A DNA stretch of 64,000 nucleotides from NCBI GenBank assembly GCA_015478585.1, contig JADMIM010000001.1:1-64000 (forward strand), written 5' to 3'. Made by a program: the position numbers and the translations under genes. The notes below the pieces were generated by a model. That model had not been told where the DNA came from. It did not search any database and saw only the letters and a list, made by a program, of their open reading frames with translations. This DNA comes from Thermaceae bacterium (lineage in GTDB: Bacteria > Deinococcota > Deinococci > Deinococcales > Thermaceae). Of the stretch, positions 53,131 to 62,097 are shown in pieces (the stretch's first letter is position 1; each line of letters begins with the position of its first letter).

Positions 53131-53709
53131 GTGCGACTGCTGATTGCCGACGACCACCCCTTATTCCGGCTGGGCCTGCGGGCCGCTCTGGAGCAAGCGG
53201 GTTTTGAGGTGGTAGCTGAGGCCAATAACGGCCTACAAGCCCTGGAACTGGCGCTTAAACATCTCCCCGATGCACTTTTGCTCGACCTCAAGATGCCCGA
53301 GTTAGACGGTATTGCCGCTACCCGCAAGCTGCGCGAACGCGGCTTCGAGCAGATTATCGCCCTGCTGACTACTTTTACCGAACCGGCCCTGATCCACGAG
53401 GCTGCCAGGGCCGGGGCCGATGCCTACTGGTCTAAGGAAGTGCCGCCGGAAGCGCTGGCGGTGCGATTGCTGCGGCTCAAAGAGGGCAAAGAGCCTCGCT
53501 TGACCCCCCCGCCCATGCCTTCCCTGACCCCCCGCGAGGCCGAGGTACTGGCCCAACTGGCAACCGGGCTATCCACCAAGGAAATCGCCCGCAACCTCTC
53601 CTTATCGCCCGAAACGGTAAAAGATTACCTGGACAGGTTATATGCCAAGCTCGAGGCCAGAAACCGGGTAGAGGCCCTCGAGCGAGCCCGCTCACTTGGG
53701 TTTTTGTAA
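53131..53709 (+). CDS. NarL/FixJ-type response regulator
   Basis: A 192-residue regulator. The receiver domain has D7-D8 (LLIADDHP), phosphoacceptor D52 (LLLDLKMPELDG), the Thr of LLTTFTEP and Lys of YWSKEV. The LuxR-type helix-turn-helix is LTPREAEVLAQLATGLSTKE and IARNLSLSPETVKDYLDRLY. It starts with GTG at 53131. Just downstream on the same strand is the pilin cluster, a plausible target. Confidence 0.92.
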   Translation: MRLLIADDHPLFRLGLRAALEQAGFEVVAEANNGLQALELALKHLPDALLLDLKMPELDGIAATRKLRERGFEQIIALLTTFTEPALIHEAARAGADAYWSKEVPPEALAVRLLRLKEGKEPRLTPPPMPSLTPREAEVLAQLATGLSTKEIARNLSLSPETVKDYLDRLYAKLEARNRVEALERARSLGFL

Positions 53710-53784
53710 ACCAGCCCATCAATTTTGCGACCCCCCCATTTAGGGGTAGGCATTTCATTTTCAATTCATCATCATGTGCAAGCG

Positions 53785-56403
53785 ATGAAACAAAAAGGTT
53801 TTGTTTTGGTTGTTGCCCTGTCAGCCCTCTTGGTGCTCTTTACTTTGGTGCTCACCGCCAGCTTGTCAGGGGTTTCCAACACCCGCAATGCTACCAGCAA
53901 TGTACTCACCACCCAGGCCCAGTTTGCTGCCGAGGCCGGGCTCGAGCAGGGTGTAGTTACAGTTTGGCACAAGATCGTCAGCAGCGGTTCGTTTGCCAAA
54001 ACCATCACCGGCTACTCCGGCCAGCTCGCCACCCTCAACCTGGGGCCATCCAACACCGACGACCCCAAGACCGCCCCCACCTATAGCATCCCGGCTACAA
54101 CCTTGCCCGGCGCAAGCAGCTATAGCACAACCATCCAGCGCCTGGCGGATCAATACGACAACGCGGGCCGCTTGCAGACTATCCGGCTGCGGGTCACGGC
54201 GATTGGTACGAAGGGCAGCGGCAACAACCAGACCACTCGAGTCTTGCAGCAAAACTGGGAGATTAACCGGGGGTATTTCCCCTTCGACTACGCCCTGCTC
54301 ACCAACAACGCCAACTGCGTGTTCTGCCACTCCGACTTTCGCGGCATGGATGCCTTCAACGGCGTAAACCCCACCCAGCAGAACGACGGAAGCTGGCGGG
54401 TGGGTAGTGCCACCTCGCAAAACCCCTGGGAGCGCATCAAAGTAGGAACCCTCGAGCGCCTGGAAAACCGCTATTTCTCCGGGGGTGGCAGCGACGATAC
54501 CGACACCAGCATCCACGGTACCCTCTATACCCGTGGTACGGCCCGCACCCTACAGGGCTGGACGGGCAACTTCTCCACTGGGCCAGCCCCTTCGCTGCGC
54601 AGCACCCTCACCCCCGGCCAGAGCCAAATTACCAACAATAGCGCCGTCAACAACTCGCTCATCGAAACCAACTGCGCCAACTACGCCACCAACACCACCT
54701 GCACAGCCAACAAAAACTTCTATACCAACTACCCTACCGACACCAACAACCCCGGCGATAACAGCATTCTCAGCGCCAAGAAAGACTGGCCGGATGGCCC
54801 CCTGCCCAGCACCTTTCCCCTGCCCATCCCCGAGAAACCCGATGCCAGCGGCAATGTTAACCGCCTCACCGACTTTTCTACCGAGTGGTTGCCCACCGTG
54901 CAGGCCAGCATCAACGGTAGCAACGACGACTACCCCAGCGGGGGTATCAAAGCTCCCATGCAGATTTTTACCTCGGCCCAGAGCAATATCGCCTGGGGCG
55001 GAAGCGTGCAGAGCAAAACCTCGAGCGACCTGGGGCAAGGCAGTGGGCTGGGCAGCAACAACGTGGTCATTGACGGCTCCACCACACCCATCAACATAGA
55101 CAAAACCGTGTTCATCAACGGCGACGTGATCATCCGGGGCCGGGTGCGCGGTCAGGGAACCATTATCGCCAGCGGCAACGTGTACGTGATGGGCGACCTG
55201 ACCTACGACTGCGGCAGCGGCAGCAGCACCGCCGACTGCGACTACAGCAAGGCCAAGAGCGATAAAAACTTCCCCAGCCTGAACCTGATTTCCGCGGGCA
55301 ACACCCTGGTGGGCGACTATCAGAGCCGCTTCCGCTTGACGGATGGCCGTATTCCCGACTACACCCTGGCGGGAAACCTCAACAACAAAGACGATTACGA
55401 AGCAGGCTTCGAGGGCGGCTACTCCAACCTGAGCGGTGTGAGCACCAGCGCCATCGGCACCCTGCCCAGCGACCCCAATACCGCCCTGAGCAGCGTCACC
55501 GAGCAAAACAATACTGATAGCAGCGGGAAAACCTATGTCAGTGCCAGCCAACTGTTCAAGTTTGCCGGTTGCAACGACTTCTGGAAACGCAAACCCAGCA
55601 GTGTTGCTGATGCCGACTGGGCCAGGCGACCCGAAAATCTCTACACCCAGTTCAGCTCGAGCGGCAGCGGAAGTAGCAAGCGTTGGTATGGTACGGGCGC
55701 ACCCACCGGCTCGGGCACACTCAACGGCCCCCGCTGTACCGTGCCCACCCTAGCGGCGATGGAAGTAGGCAACTTCAACCGCCTCGAGATGCGCAAGTGG
55801 GCCACCGCTCGGCAAAAAGGACAGACCTACACCCCCCGCTTTTACACCTACAACGAGACTTCGGAAAAGGTGTATTTCCTGGCGACCAACGAGGAGCACT
55901 CTCGCCTGTACAACAACTACAGCGCTGTAGATGGCTCGAGCGATATCAAGGTGGTGATGGACGACAACACCACCATCACCATCCCCAAAAGCGAGGTGCA
56001 AGCTGGGCTGGCTCGAGCCGCCAAATACAGCCTCAGACCGCAAAACAACTGGATACTGCGCAACAACCTGAAAAACCTGTTCATCCAGAGCATGTCTGGG
56101 CGCAAAACCAAGCCCCTGCGCTACGACGGCCTGCTCTACTCAGCCAACGCGGTGTTTGCCCTTTCTCAGAGCAATGGCAGCTTCAGCTCTTGCACCGCCG
56201 GGAAAGGCAACTGCGACCCCAGCCCTACCGCCGGGCGCTGGGATTTGCGCGGCTCGATTGTGGCCGCCGATACCGGCATTCTCACCCCCAGTGGCCTCAC
56301 CATCTACTACGACAAGCGCCTGAGCCCGGCTATTCAGGGGGAAGTGGGCCTCAACTTTTTCCGCAGCCAGTGGCAGGTTAAGACCCTCAAGGACATCCAA
56401 TGA
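53785..56403 (+). CDS. Giant PilX/ComZ-like minor pilin with a CxxCH motif
   Basis: An 872-residue protein with a class III-like N-terminus: MKQKGFVLVVALSALLVLFT, a short basic leader, Gly before Phe, and one long hydrophobic helix as in type IV pilins (PilX N-terminal type). The rest is a large secreted region rich in Asn, Ser, Thr and Gly. Residues 178-182 are CVFCH, a c-type haem attachment motif. Residues about 430-460 (TVFINGDVIIRGRVRGQGTI, IASGNVYVMGDLTYDCG) resemble a beta-solenoid. Ten further cysteines could form disulfides. In Thermus, ComZ is a minor pilin with a big beta-solenoid insert needed for DNA uptake; position ahead of three small pilins makes that the best guess. The stop overlaps the next start. 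Confidence 0.78.
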   Translation: MKQKGFVLVVALSALLVLFTLVLTASLSGVSNTRNATSNVLTTQAQFAAEAGLEQGVVTVWHKIVSSGSFAKTITGYSGQLATLNLGPSNTDDPKTAPTYSIPATTLPGASSYSTTIQRLADQYDNAGRLQTIRLRVTAIGTKGSGNNQTTRVLQQNWEINRGYFPFDYALLTNNANCVFCHSDFRGMDAFNGVNPTQQNDGSWRVGSATSQNPWERIKVGTLERLENRYFSGGGSDDTDTSIHGTLYTRGTARTLQGWTGNFSTGPAPSLRSTLTPGQSQITNNSAVNNSLIETNCANYATNTTCTANKNFYTNYPTDTNNPGDNSILSAKKDWPDGPLPSTFPLPIPEKPDASGNVNRLTDFSTEWLPTVQASINGSNDDYPSGGIKAPMQIFTSAQSNIAWGGSVQSKTSSDLGQGSGLGSNNVVIDGSTTPINIDKTVFINGDVIIRGRVRGQGTIIASGNVYVMGDLTYDCGSGSSTADCDYSKAKSDKNFPSLNLISAGNTLVGDYQSRFRLTDGRIPDYTLAGNLNNKDDYEAGFEGGYSNLSGVSTSAIGTLPSDPNTALSSVTEQNNTDSSGKTYVSASQLFKFAGCNDFWKRKPSSVADADWARRPENLYTQFSSSGSGSSKRWYGTGAPTGSGTLNGPRCTVPTLAAMEVGNFNRLEMRKWATARQKGQTYTPRFYTYNETSEKVYFLATNEEHSRLYNNYSAVDGSSDIKVVMDDNTTITIPKSEVQAGLARAAKYSLRPQNNWILRNNLKNLFIQSMSGRKTKPLRYDGLLYSANAVFALSQSNGSFSSCTAGKGNCDPSPTAGRWDLRGSIVAADTGILTPSGLTIYYDKRLSPAIQGEVGLNFFRSQWQVKTLKDIQ

Positions 56404-56876
56404 GTACTCGAGGCTTTACCCTTTTGGAAATCCTGGGGGTGTTGCTGGTGGTTGGCATTCTCTCAGCGATTGGCATCATCAACTTTCTCAGCTATCAGCG
56501 CATTCTGGTACTGCGTCAGGCCGCGACCCAAGTGGCTACCGACCTCAACCGCATTCGCACCGAGGCCCGGCGCACCTCCCAGTCTTGGATACTGTGGGCC
56601 GACAGTGCCAACAGCTACATCTACGGCCCCCAAAGCTCGACCCCCTCGTCCACCAACTCGGGCATTGTGGTGGGGCAAGGCCGGGCCGCCACCTTGCCCA
56701 CGGGAACCCAGCTCGCTTTCAAAAATAACAACTGGATTAGCTTCACCGCACCCTACGGACTCAATGCCAGTGCTGCCACACAGTCCATCACCCTGAGCCG
56801 AACCGACTCGAGCCCTAAACAAATTGGGGTCAACGTGATTGGGATTATCGGGAAGGTGGTGGTTCGTGAACAGTAA
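56400..56876 (+). CDS. GspH/FimT-type prepilin
   Basis: A 158-residue minor pilin. The leader MSTRG is cleaved before FTLLEILGVLLVVGILSAIG, with the essential Glu at +5. The C-terminal part is a small beta domain (WILWADSANSYIYGPQ, ITLSRTDSSPKQIGVNVIG). It overlaps the PilX-like stop by 4 nt. In Thermus the equivalent small pilins (PilA1-A3) prime pilus assembly and are needed for competence. Confidence 0.87.
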   Translation: MSTRGFTLLEILGVLLVVGILSAIGIINFLSYQRILVLRQAATQVATDLNRIRTEARRTSQSWILWADSANSYIYGPQSSTPSSTNSGIVVGQGRAATLPTGTQLAFKNNNWISFTAPYGLNASAATQSITLSRTDSSPKQIGVNVIGIIGKVVVREQ

Positions 56877-57309
56877 GGGTCTCACCCTCATCGAGGTGCT
56901 GGTGGCGCTGATATTTGTGGCGATTGGCGGGATTACCCTGGGGTATCTCCTGAGCAGTTTTTCGGCGACCCGCCAGGCCCAGGGCAATACCAGTATCCAA
57001 GCTGTAGGACGCAGTTATCTGGACTCACTCAAAGCCGATTGGACCCTCAAGGACAACTATGTTGCCAATCAAGTGCCGGACAAGACCCAGTACGGCGGAG
57101 GTGTATTCGGCGTGTCAGAGCCAGTAATTACCACCTCGAGCAACGCCGCCATCACCCCCAACAGCCCCGATGCCAGCGGCAGCATTCCTTGCCTTAAAAA
57201 TATCAGCATCACCGTTTCGCGCAGCAGTGGAGCCCCCCAACAACAGCAGTTTTCCTCGCAGATTGCCGCCCCCACCGGAACCAACGGGGTAGTGGTGTGT
57301 GTGCCATAG
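56866..57309 (+). CDS. PilV-like prepilin
   Basis: A 147-residue minor pilin. The GTG at 56866 gives the short leader VNSKG and cleavage before LTLIEVLVALIFVAIGGITL; starts further upstream would bury the leader. It overlaps the previous gene by 11 nt. The C-terminal domain has one probable disulfide pair near PCLKN and the terminal VVCVP. Confidence 0.85.
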   Translation: MNSKGLTLIEVLVALIFVAIGGITLGYLLSSFSATRQAQGNTSIQAVGRSYLDSLKADWTLKDNYVANQVPDKTQYGGGVFGVSEPVITTSSNAAITPNSPDASGSIPCLKNISITVSRSSGAPQQQQFSSQIAAPTGTNGVVVCVP

Positions 57310-58233
57310 GTGAAAGTGATGCGAAACTACGGGTTTACCCTAATTGAACTGCTGGTGGCTTCGGCAATCGCTTTGCTGGTGCTGGGACTGGTTGCCGGCG
57401 GCATCCAAAGCGGCTCGAGCGCCACCCGAGTTATCCAGACCCAACAGCAGATGCTCGAGGACGTGCGCGTTGCGGGCAACTATATCGCCGACACCGTAGC
57501 CTCGGCGGTATACGTCTTCCCGCCCGGAACCACCCTGACCATTGGTGGGAATGGCTATACTAGCAAAAACCCCAGCAGCAATAAAAACATCTGGACAGTA
57601 GGAACCGACCCGGTAATTGCCCTTATCACCCCACCTTCCGTCACTGACCAGCAGTGCAAATATAGCAGCTCGCAGTCGCAAGACCCGAGCTGTTATCAGT
57701 TCAAAGCCTTCTATGTCCTCAACCGGGGGGCGGTGGTCACGGCAGCCACCGGAGCGGAAAATCCGGGGGCCGATCCCACCAACAACAACCGCTGGATGAT
57801 TTACGAATACCGCGAGAACTTGCGCCCTAGCTCGGCCTCGGAGGGCACCTGGAACAACTTGTACGAACAAAATATGTCCAAGACCAACTGGCTAAACCCC
57901 TTGCCGGAGGTGGCCCAAGGGGCACTGCCCAGTCTGGTGCGCTCCTACCAGAACAATACCGGCGGTGGAAACCTGCTGGCCGACTATATTCAGCCCAATG
58001 CCGGATTCAGCTTGGACTTCGCTACCAGTTCGTGTAATGCCTGGCTTCAGGCCAAGAAAACCGTCGTCCAGAGTAGTTGCGTAGCGGTAACGGGCGACCC
58101 CGAACGCACCTACAGCCTGGCGCGTATCAGCCTGACCCTGGTGGCACAAAAGCTCGGACAGCAACCGGCAACCACCCCCACCCTCAGCTTTGTGTTGAGC
58201 CCGCGCAATCTGGCCGCATTCTTGAAAGATTGA
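57310..58233 (+). CDS. PilW-like prepilin
   Basis: A 307-residue minor pilin. The leader MKVMRNYG is cleaved before FTLIELLVASAIALLVLGLV. The long C-terminal domain contains two pairs of cysteines (DQQCKYSSS...DPSCYQF and TSSCNAW...QSSCVAV), suggesting disulfides. It may start at GTG 57310 or ATG 57319. It directly abuts the PilV-like stop and completes the PilX-H-V-W minor pilin set that caps type IV pili. Confidence 0.87.
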   Translation: MKVMRNYGFTLIELLVASAIALLVLGLVAGGIQSGSSATRVIQTQQQMLEDVRVAGNYIADTVASAVYVFPPGTTLTIGGNGYTSKNPSSNKNIWTVGTDPVIALITPPSVTDQQCKYSSSQSQDPSCYQFKAFYVLNRGAVVTAATGAENPGADPTNNNRWMIYEYRENLRPSSASEGTWNNLYEQNMSKTNWLNPLPEVAQGALPSLVRSYQNNTGGGNLLADYIQPNAGFSLDFATSSCNAWLQAKKTVVQSSCVAVTGDPERTYSLARISLTLVAQKLGQQPATTPTLSFVLSPRNLAAFLKD

Positions 58234-58297
58234 CCAACCGCCACTATTTCTTTGGCTGCTACATTCGTCCCGGCCCTCCAGCGCTAATCTGGGAAGG

Positions 58298-60133
58298 ATG
58301 TATAAGAACCTACGAGCCTTTATGGCCGAACTCGAGCACCGGGGTGAGCTGATCCGCGTCCGAGAATCGGTCAGCAGCGAGCTGGAAATCACTGAAATTG
58401 CTGACCGCCTGGTCAAGCAGGGAGGCCCAGCCCTGCTCTTTGAGAATGTGGAGGGTAAGGATTTCCCGGTGGTTATCGGGTTATATGGCAGTGCGGCCCG
58501 CACCGCGCGCTCGATGGGCGTGCCCAGCCTGGACGCGCTGGCCGAGCGAGTCTCCAAGCTCATCCAGCTCAACCCTGGCAAGGGTGGTCTCAAAGCCGTG
58601 ATGGGCCTGCTGCCCAAGCTGGGCGAGCTGAAGGGCTTTTTCCCCAAACGGGTAAACGGCGGCCCGGTGCAAGAAGTCGTGCTCAGGGGCGAGCAGATTG
58701 ATTTGTCCCGCATCCCGGTGCTCAAATGCTGGCCCCTGGATGGCGGGCCGTACATCACGCTCCCCATCGTGATTAGCAAAGACCCCGACGCGCCACCCGG
58801 TGGCGCGGGCGAGCTGAACTTGGGGATGTACCGGATGCAGGTGTTGGACAAGCAATCTACCGCGATGCACTGGCAACTCCACAAGGTCGGGCGCAGGCAC
58901 TACGACAAGGCTAAACGCTTGGGGAAGCGGCTCGAGGTCGCTGTGGCCCTGGGTGGAGACCCTATCCTGACCTATGCCGCCACCGCACCGGTGCCGCCGA
59001 TTCCTGGCGTGACCGAGTTCAACCTGGCGGGTTTTTTGCGCGGGGCAGGGGTCGAACTAACCAAAGGGGTGACAGTGGATTTACCCGTCCCTGCCGAGGC
59101 CGAGTTCGTTCTGGAAGGCTATATAGACCCCGCCGAGGAGCTGGTGGTGGAGGGGCCATTTGGCGACCACACCGGGTTTTATACCCTCGAGGACTTCTAC
59201 CCGCGCTTCCACCTTACTGCCATCACCCACCGCAAAAACGCCATCTATCCAGCAACCATCGTGGGCCGCCCGCCCATGGAAGATGCCTATTTGGTGGAGG
59301 CTTCCGAGCGGCTGTTTTTGCCCGCTGCACAGCTTATTCTGCCCGAAGTAGCCGACTACCATATGCCCCCGGCGGGGGTGGCCCATAACTGGGTGAATGT
59401 GAGCATCAAAAAAGCCTATCCCGGACAAGCCTATAAGGTTGCCAACGGAATGTTTGGGCTGGGGCAAATGATGTTTGCCAAGGTGATGGTGGTGCTCGAT
59501 GAAGGCGCACCCTTGAAGCCTGGCCTGGACGGGTTAATCGAAGCCTTGAAAAACGCCGTCCCGGGGCGCGATACGTTGGTCACGCGGGGGCCTATGGACG
59601 TGCTCGATCACTCTGCTCGGGCCATGGGCTACGGCGGCAAGCTGATTGTGGACGGTACGCGCAAGCTCGAGGAAGAAGGTGGCGTGGTTCCTTTCACCCC
59701 CAAAGCCCACCTTTCCCTGCCCGCCCTGCCTGGAGTCGGGCAAAAACAGTGGCCCGGAATCTGGGCCGCGACATTGCAAAAAAACGCCCCTGGACAAGCC
59801 AGAGCATTGGCCGAAAAGCTTTTGGCAACCCCCCAAAGTGTTGGAATTCGCTTGCTGCTGCTCACCGATTCGGATACCCGGCTCGAGGCCGACGAGCTGC
59901 TGTGGGCGGTGCTCAACAACATAGACCCCGAGCGCGATGCCTGGGTGATGCCGGGCGCGGAAGGCCCGGTGCTGGTGCTGGATGGCACGCGCAAGCTAGC
60001 CGAGGAGGGCTTTGCCCGGCGCTGGCCGCCCAAGATTGCGATGTCGCCGGAGATGGTGCGACAAGTGGATGAGCGCTGGAACGAACTCGGTTTGCCCGCT
60101 ATAGCTGAGGACGAGGCTGTCGCCACCAACTAG
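58298..60133 (+). CDS. UbiD-family decarboxylase (menaquinone-type, long form)
   Basis: Prenylated-FMN-dependent decarboxylase, 611 residues, the long form seen in epsilon-proteobacteria and Deinococcus-Thermus that is annotated as menaquinone biosynthesis decarboxylase. The catalytic Glu-rich strand is ELVVEGPFGDHTGFYT, and FENVEGKDFPVVIGLYGSAA is the N-terminal hallmark. It would remove the aromatic carboxylate in the futalosine route after prenylation by the UbiA-type enzyme at 3548. It needs a UbiX-type prenyl-FMN synthase, not seen here. TAATCT lies 7 nt before the ATG (leaderless). Confidence 0.88.
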   Translation: MYKNLRAFMAELEHRGELIRVRESVSSELEITEIADRLVKQGGPALLFENVEGKDFPVVIGLYGSAARTARSMGVPSLDALAERVSKLIQLNPGKGGLKAVMGLLPKLGELKGFFPKRVNGGPVQEVVLRGEQIDLSRIPVLKCWPLDGGPYITLPIVISKDPDAPPGGAGELNLGMYRMQVLDKQSTAMHWQLHKVGRRHYDKAKRLGKRLEVAVALGGDPILTYAATAPVPPIPGVTEFNLAGFLRGAGVELTKGVTVDLPVPAEAEFVLEGYIDPAEELVVEGPFGDHTGFYTLEDFYPRFHLTAITHRKNAIYPATIVGRPPMEDAYLVEASERLFLPAAQLILPEVADYHMPPAGVAHNWVNVSIKKAYPGQAYKVANGMFGLGQMMFAKVMVVLDEGAPLKPGLDGLIEALKNAVPGRDTLVTRGPMDVLDHSARAMGYGGKLIVDGTRKLEEEGGVVPFTPKAHLSLPALPGVGQKQWPGIWAATLQKNAPGQARALAEKLLATPQSVGIRLLLLTDSDTRLEADELLWAVLNNIDPERDAWVMPGAEGPVLVLDGTRKLAEEGFARRWPPKIAMSPEMVRQVDERWNELGLPAIAEDEAVATN

Positions 60134-60211
60134 GTTCAACTGGGCATAGCTGTAACCAGGCTCCCGAACCGCTCTCAGGGGTCTCGTCTGGCAGTGGATG
60201 CCGCCAGGTTG

Positions 60212-60895
60212 TCAGCCAGCCTTGCGTAGTCTCTCGAGGCTATCGAGGATCAGATCAAGGCCGATTTCATATTCGTTGGAATATGCATAACCGGGCTGGA
60301 GAACGTGCTCGACGGCCATCTCCGTGAGATAAGGATACTCACCCCTAGGCATCTGTTCCAGCATGGTTGCTGCGACAGGGGTGGCCTGGTCAGCGGTGTT
60401 GAAGGGCAGGTTGATTTCCTGGAGCACGAAGCCGTAGATGTAACTGTCCAGCAGCGAGTAGGCGTGCGCTGCCGCCGCGACGGAGAACCCGCCTTCTCTG
60501 AGGTAGCCCAGAACTGCGTCGTGGTGTCGCAGGGTGGCTGGGCCGGGCGCAGTGCGCGACTCCATCAGACCGATGGCCCAGGGATGTCGAGCGAGCGCTT
60601 GGCGTATTGAGATTGCGCGGGCACGAAGCGCAGATTTCCAATCGTCTAGAGGCGGCAGGTTAATCTCGGCGAAGACCAGGTCAATCATGCTACCCAGGAG
60701 TTCGTCCTTGTTAGCGAAATGATAGTAGAGCGACATGGCCTCCACGCCGAGTTCCTGGGCCAGTCTGCGCATGGTGAGCGCATCAATGCCGTCACGGTCA
60801 GCGACCTCGAGGGCCATCCGCAGTACCAGTTGGCGGCTCAGTCGTGGTCGCGGCGGGGTTGGTGGGTCGGCGGGTTTCGCTGTCTTATTCTGCAT
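60212..60895 (-). CDS. TetR/AcrR-family transcriptional regulator
   Basis: A 227-residue repressor. The helix-turn-helix is [20 protein letters not shown] and [20 protein letters not shown] (about residues 35-75). The C-terminal domain resembles TetR_C_1 of tetracycline-type repressors ([40 protein letters not shown]). It is divergent from an MDR oxidoreductase and a membrane protein, and two matching palindromes lie between them, so it very likely represses both itself and that pair in response to a small ligand. Confidence 0.92.
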   Translation of the reverse strand: MQNKTAKPADPPTPPRPRLSRQLVLRMALEVADRDGIDALTMRRLAQELGVEAMSLYYHFANKDELLGSMIDLVFAEINLPPLDDWKSALRARAISIRQALARHPWAIGLMESRTAPGPATLRHHDAVLGYLREGGFSVAAAAHAYSLLDSYIYGFVLQEINLPFNTADQATPVAATMLEQMPRGEYPYLTEMAVEHVLQPGYAYSNEYEIGLDLILDSLERLRKAG

Positions 60896-60910
60896 AATTG
60901 CTATCCCTAG

Positions 60911-60962
60911 TTGACAATCTTACAATGTAAGGCTATCTTTAGCTAGAGCCTTACATTGTAAG
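60911..60962 (+). promoter_or_regulatory. Promoter with two TetR-type operators
   Basis: Plus strand: TTGACA (60911-60916), 17 bp, TATCTT (60934-60939). Operator 1 is CTTACAATGTAAG (60919-60931), lying in the spacer. Operator 2 is CTTACATTGTAAG (60950-60962), just past the start point. Each is a 13-bp palindrome differing only at one position near the centre, and their centres are 31 bp apart, three helical turns, so two repressor dimers would sit on the same face. Both would also cover the divergent tetR promoter region. Confidence 0.85.
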
Positions 60963-60991
60963 GTAAGAGCGGGCTCTGAGGAGAAGCGAAA

Positions 60992-62047
60992 ATGGATACA
61001 ACCGCAATACGAAGCACCCCTACCGCCGCTGAGGACTCGTTGACCGGCCCCCGCCCCATGAAGGCCATCGTGCGTGAGGACTACAGCTCCGCTGACGGGT
61101 TGCAGCTTAGGGACATCGAAATTCCCCAGACGGGCCATGATCAGGTGCTCGTGCGCGTCTGCGCTGCGGGTCTCGACCGGGGTGCCTGGCACATCATGAC
61201 CGGGCGGCCCTACCTGATGCGCCTCGCTGGCTTCGGCCTTCGCAAACCCAAAAACCTCACCTTGGGCTCGGAAGTGGCGGGGGTGGTTGAGGCGGTCGGC
61301 AAGAATGTCACCGGCCTTCGACCAGGGGATAAGGTTTTTGGAACGTGCTTGGGAACCAGCAACGGCTCCTTCGCTGAGTACGCCCTGGCTCGAGCCAACA
61401 AGCTCGCCCTTATGCCCGCCAATACCTCCTTCGAACAGGCTGCCGCCGTGCCCGTCTCAGCCCTCACCGCCCTGCAAGCCCTGCGCGACCACGGACGTGT
61501 GCAGGCGGGTCAGCGCGTATTAATCATCGGGGCATCGGGAGGAGTGGGTACTTTCGCGGTGCAAATCGCCAAGGCCTTTGGCGCGACGGTCACCGGGGTG
61601 TGCAGCACGCCAAAGATGGATATGGTGCAATCCCTGGGAGCTGACAAAGTGGTTGACTACACCCAGACCGACATCACCGATACGAATGAGCGCTACGACC
61701 TGGTGCTCGACATCGGGGGGAACCGGCCAGTGTCGCGGCTGCGCCGCCTCCTCACGGGTAACGGGACATTCGTCTTTGTCGGTGGTGAGGCGGGTGATCA
61801 GTGGACGGGAGGTCTTGGCCGCCAGTTGGGGGCCATGCTGGTGTCGCGGTTCATCCGGCAGCGTCTGGTGACATTCATTTGCAATGAGAACAGCAAAGAC
61901 CTCCAGACCCTGGCTCAACTGCTTGAAGCCCGAAAAATTACACCGGTGATAGATAGGGTATCTTCGCTGGAAAACCTTCCGGATGCGATGCGCGACCTCG
62001 AGGCGGGTCGGGTGCGCGGCAAGGTAGTCGTGACGGTCTCGACATAG
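60992..62047 (+). CDS. NAD(P)-dependent alcohol dehydrogenase-like MDR oxidoreductase
   Basis: A 351-residue medium-chain reductase. The GroES-like domain includes VLVRVCAAGLDRGAWHIMTG and TLGSEVAGVVEAVGKNVTGL. The coenzyme loop is VLIIGASGGVGTFAVQIAKA, and the end is LPDAMRDLEAGRVRGKVVVT. No structural zinc cysteines are seen. The ATG at 60992 follows GAGGAG; a later ATG (MKAIVRED) would match shorter homologues. It is under the TetR-type double operator and probably handles a xenobiotic or enone. Confidence 0.88.
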   Translation: MDTTAIRSTPTAAEDSLTGPRPMKAIVREDYSSADGLQLRDIEIPQTGHDQVLVRVCAAGLDRGAWHIMTGRPYLMRLAGFGLRKPKNLTLGSEVAGVVEAVGKNVTGLRPGDKVFGTCLGTSNGSFAEYALARANKLALMPANTSFEQAAAVPVSALTALQALRDHGRVQAGQRVLIIGASGGVGTFAVQIAKAFGATVTGVCSTPKMDMVQSLGADKVVDYTQTDITDTNERYDLVLDIGGNRPVSRLRRLLTGNGTFVFVGGEAGDQWTGGLGRQLGAMLVSRFIRQRLVTFICNENSKDLQTLAQLLEARKITPVIDRVSSLENLPDAMRDLEAGRVRGKVVVTVST

Positions 62048-62097
62048 CCTGCTGATGTGATCACGGTTTGGAAAATACCCCGATCAAGGAGAGCAAA

